Below are positions 63,493-64,000 of a DNA stretch of 64,000 nt, one piece after another. The first letter of the stretch is position 1, and every line of letters begins with the position of its first letter. This DNA comes from an uncultured Pelagibacteraceae bacterium (lineage in GTDB: Bacteria > Pseudomonadota > Alphaproteobacteria > Pelagibacterales > AG-422-B15): assembly GCA_902578305.1 (NCBI GenBank), contig CACHCK010000003.1, positions 130,492 through 194,491 of the forward strand. The letters are read 5' to 3'. Both the position numbers and the translations under genes were made by a program. Under the pieces are notes generated by a model. That model made no database searches and was not told the DNA's origin. It saw nothing but the letters and a program-made list of their open reading frames with translations.

Positions 63493-64000
63493 TTAGTCCA
63501 GATCGAGTGTTTCTAAGTTAGCAACTCTTGATCTTATATCAGATGCATCACCATCAGATAATGCAACTAAACCGATATCAGTTAGATATCCATCTTCACC
63601 CATTGCATCAGGACTTGTGAAAGCTTCAAGAAACTCTTCAATTCCTGGCACAACACCTACGTGAGCTTTTTTCACATAGAACTGTAATGGTCGTGCAATT
63701 GGGTAAGAATAATCCTGGATACCAGCAAGCGTTGGCTGAATTCCAGTGATCGAAGCAGATTTAATTTTATCTTCGTTAGCTAGAAGGTAGCTGTAACCAA
63801 AGTAACCAAATCTTTCTGGATCCTCAGATAATTTTTGAACTATTAAAGTATCGTTTTCACCAGCTTCAATAACTCTTCCATCTTCTCGCACTACTGCACA
63901 TTTTTTCTTTGCTTTTTCACCAGCATTTTCCCATAATTTATATGCACCTGCTGCTTTACAGCCTTTTTTCATAATAAGTGAATTCCAAGCATCTCTTGTA
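63493..64000 (-). CDS. pstS: Phosphate-binding protein PstS, partial (N-terminal part outside window)
   Basis: C-terminal 168 codons of the periplasmic phosphate-binding protein; the frame continues past base 64000 (TRDAWNSLIM precedes the first internal ATG at 63972, so that ATG is not the start). ERFGYFGYSYLLAN, ITGIQPTLAGIQDYSYPIARPL (core YPIARPL) and VKKAHVG are the usual C-terminal features of PstS-type proteins. First gene visible of the pstS-C-A-B-phoU-phoB-arsC-channel operon. The signal peptide and the operon promoter with any Pho box lie outside the window. Confidence 0.93.
   Translation of the reverse strand, partial: TRDAWNSLIMKKGCKAAGAYKLWENAGEKAKKKCAVVREDGRVIEAGENDTLIVQKLSEDPERFGYFGYSYLLANEDKIKSASITGIQPTLAGIQDYSYPIARPLQFYVKKAHVGVVPGIEEFLEAFTSPDAMGEDGYLTDIGLVALSDGDASDIRSRVANLETLDLD

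Overview
The window is a gene-dense, AT-rich piece of an alphaproteobacterial chromosome. The gene order is typically alphaproteobacterial: trpE-trpG-trpD beside ppiD; tpiA-secG-pyrG-kdsA-eno; lipA-ratA-cinA-ispDF; ntrY-ntrX-trkA-dat-hflX; tatD-metG-holB-tmk-dac-rlpA-mltB; mfd-sdhE against recG; and pstSCAB-phoU-phoB. The fused ispDF and the NtrYX pair also fit. Very short spacers, many 1-4 base gene overlaps, shortened proteins (Mfd, NtrY) and missing blocks inside conserved operons suggest a streamlined, probably marine, free-living lineage. I cannot assign a genus.

Layout. 1-4.8 kb: tryptophan genes and ppiD, minus strand. 4.8-9.7 kb: tpiA, secG, pyrG, kdsA, eno. 9.8-20.1 kb: ftsB-like, lipA, ratA, then cinA-pgpA-ispDF, then ntrY-ntrX-trkA-dat-hflX. 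This run is collinear with the classical rhizobial cluster, but the pyruvate dehydrogenase genes, dusB-ntrBC and hfq are cleanly absent. 20.9-27.9 kb: a surface-polysaccharide island (a three-gene amino-sugar cassette, two glycosyltransferases, gmd, a DUF6165 gene). 27.9-34.8 kb: a housekeeping and cell-wall operon. 34.8-36.9 kb: a PLP enzyme pair that looks like reverse transsulfuration. 36.9-45.5 kb: accessory metabolism, small membrane proteins, tRNA-Ser and a GMC oxidoreductase flanked by 47-base imperfect direct repeats. 45.5-50.8 kb: mfd, sdhE, recG, DUF502. 50.9-57.5 kb: accessory enzymes and membrane proteins. 57.5-64 kb: the phosphate operon continuing into arsenate reductase and an aquaglyceroporin.

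How the genes work together. The pst-pho genes import phosphate. The operon's last two genes would deal with arsenate that enters with it: ArsC reduces it and the channel lets arsenite leave. KdsA, the heptosyltransferase-like protein and the sugar cassette feed the outer surface. The DD-carboxypeptidase, RlpA and MltB act on peptidoglycan. SdhE, LipA and RatA serve respiratory enzymes.

Most notable observations: an Mfd of only 788 residues that keeps the UvrA-binding domain 2 but lacks domains 1a, 1b and 3; a compact, strongly structured transcript near 54.5 kb with its own promoter and terminator, holding a 32-codon cysteine-rich reading frame with the strongest Shine-Dalgarno I saw; an hflX gene that appears to start at AUU; the pst-pho-arsC-aquaporin operon with a 13-bp hairpin behind pstS; and two tiny membrane-peptide genes near 37.9 kb.
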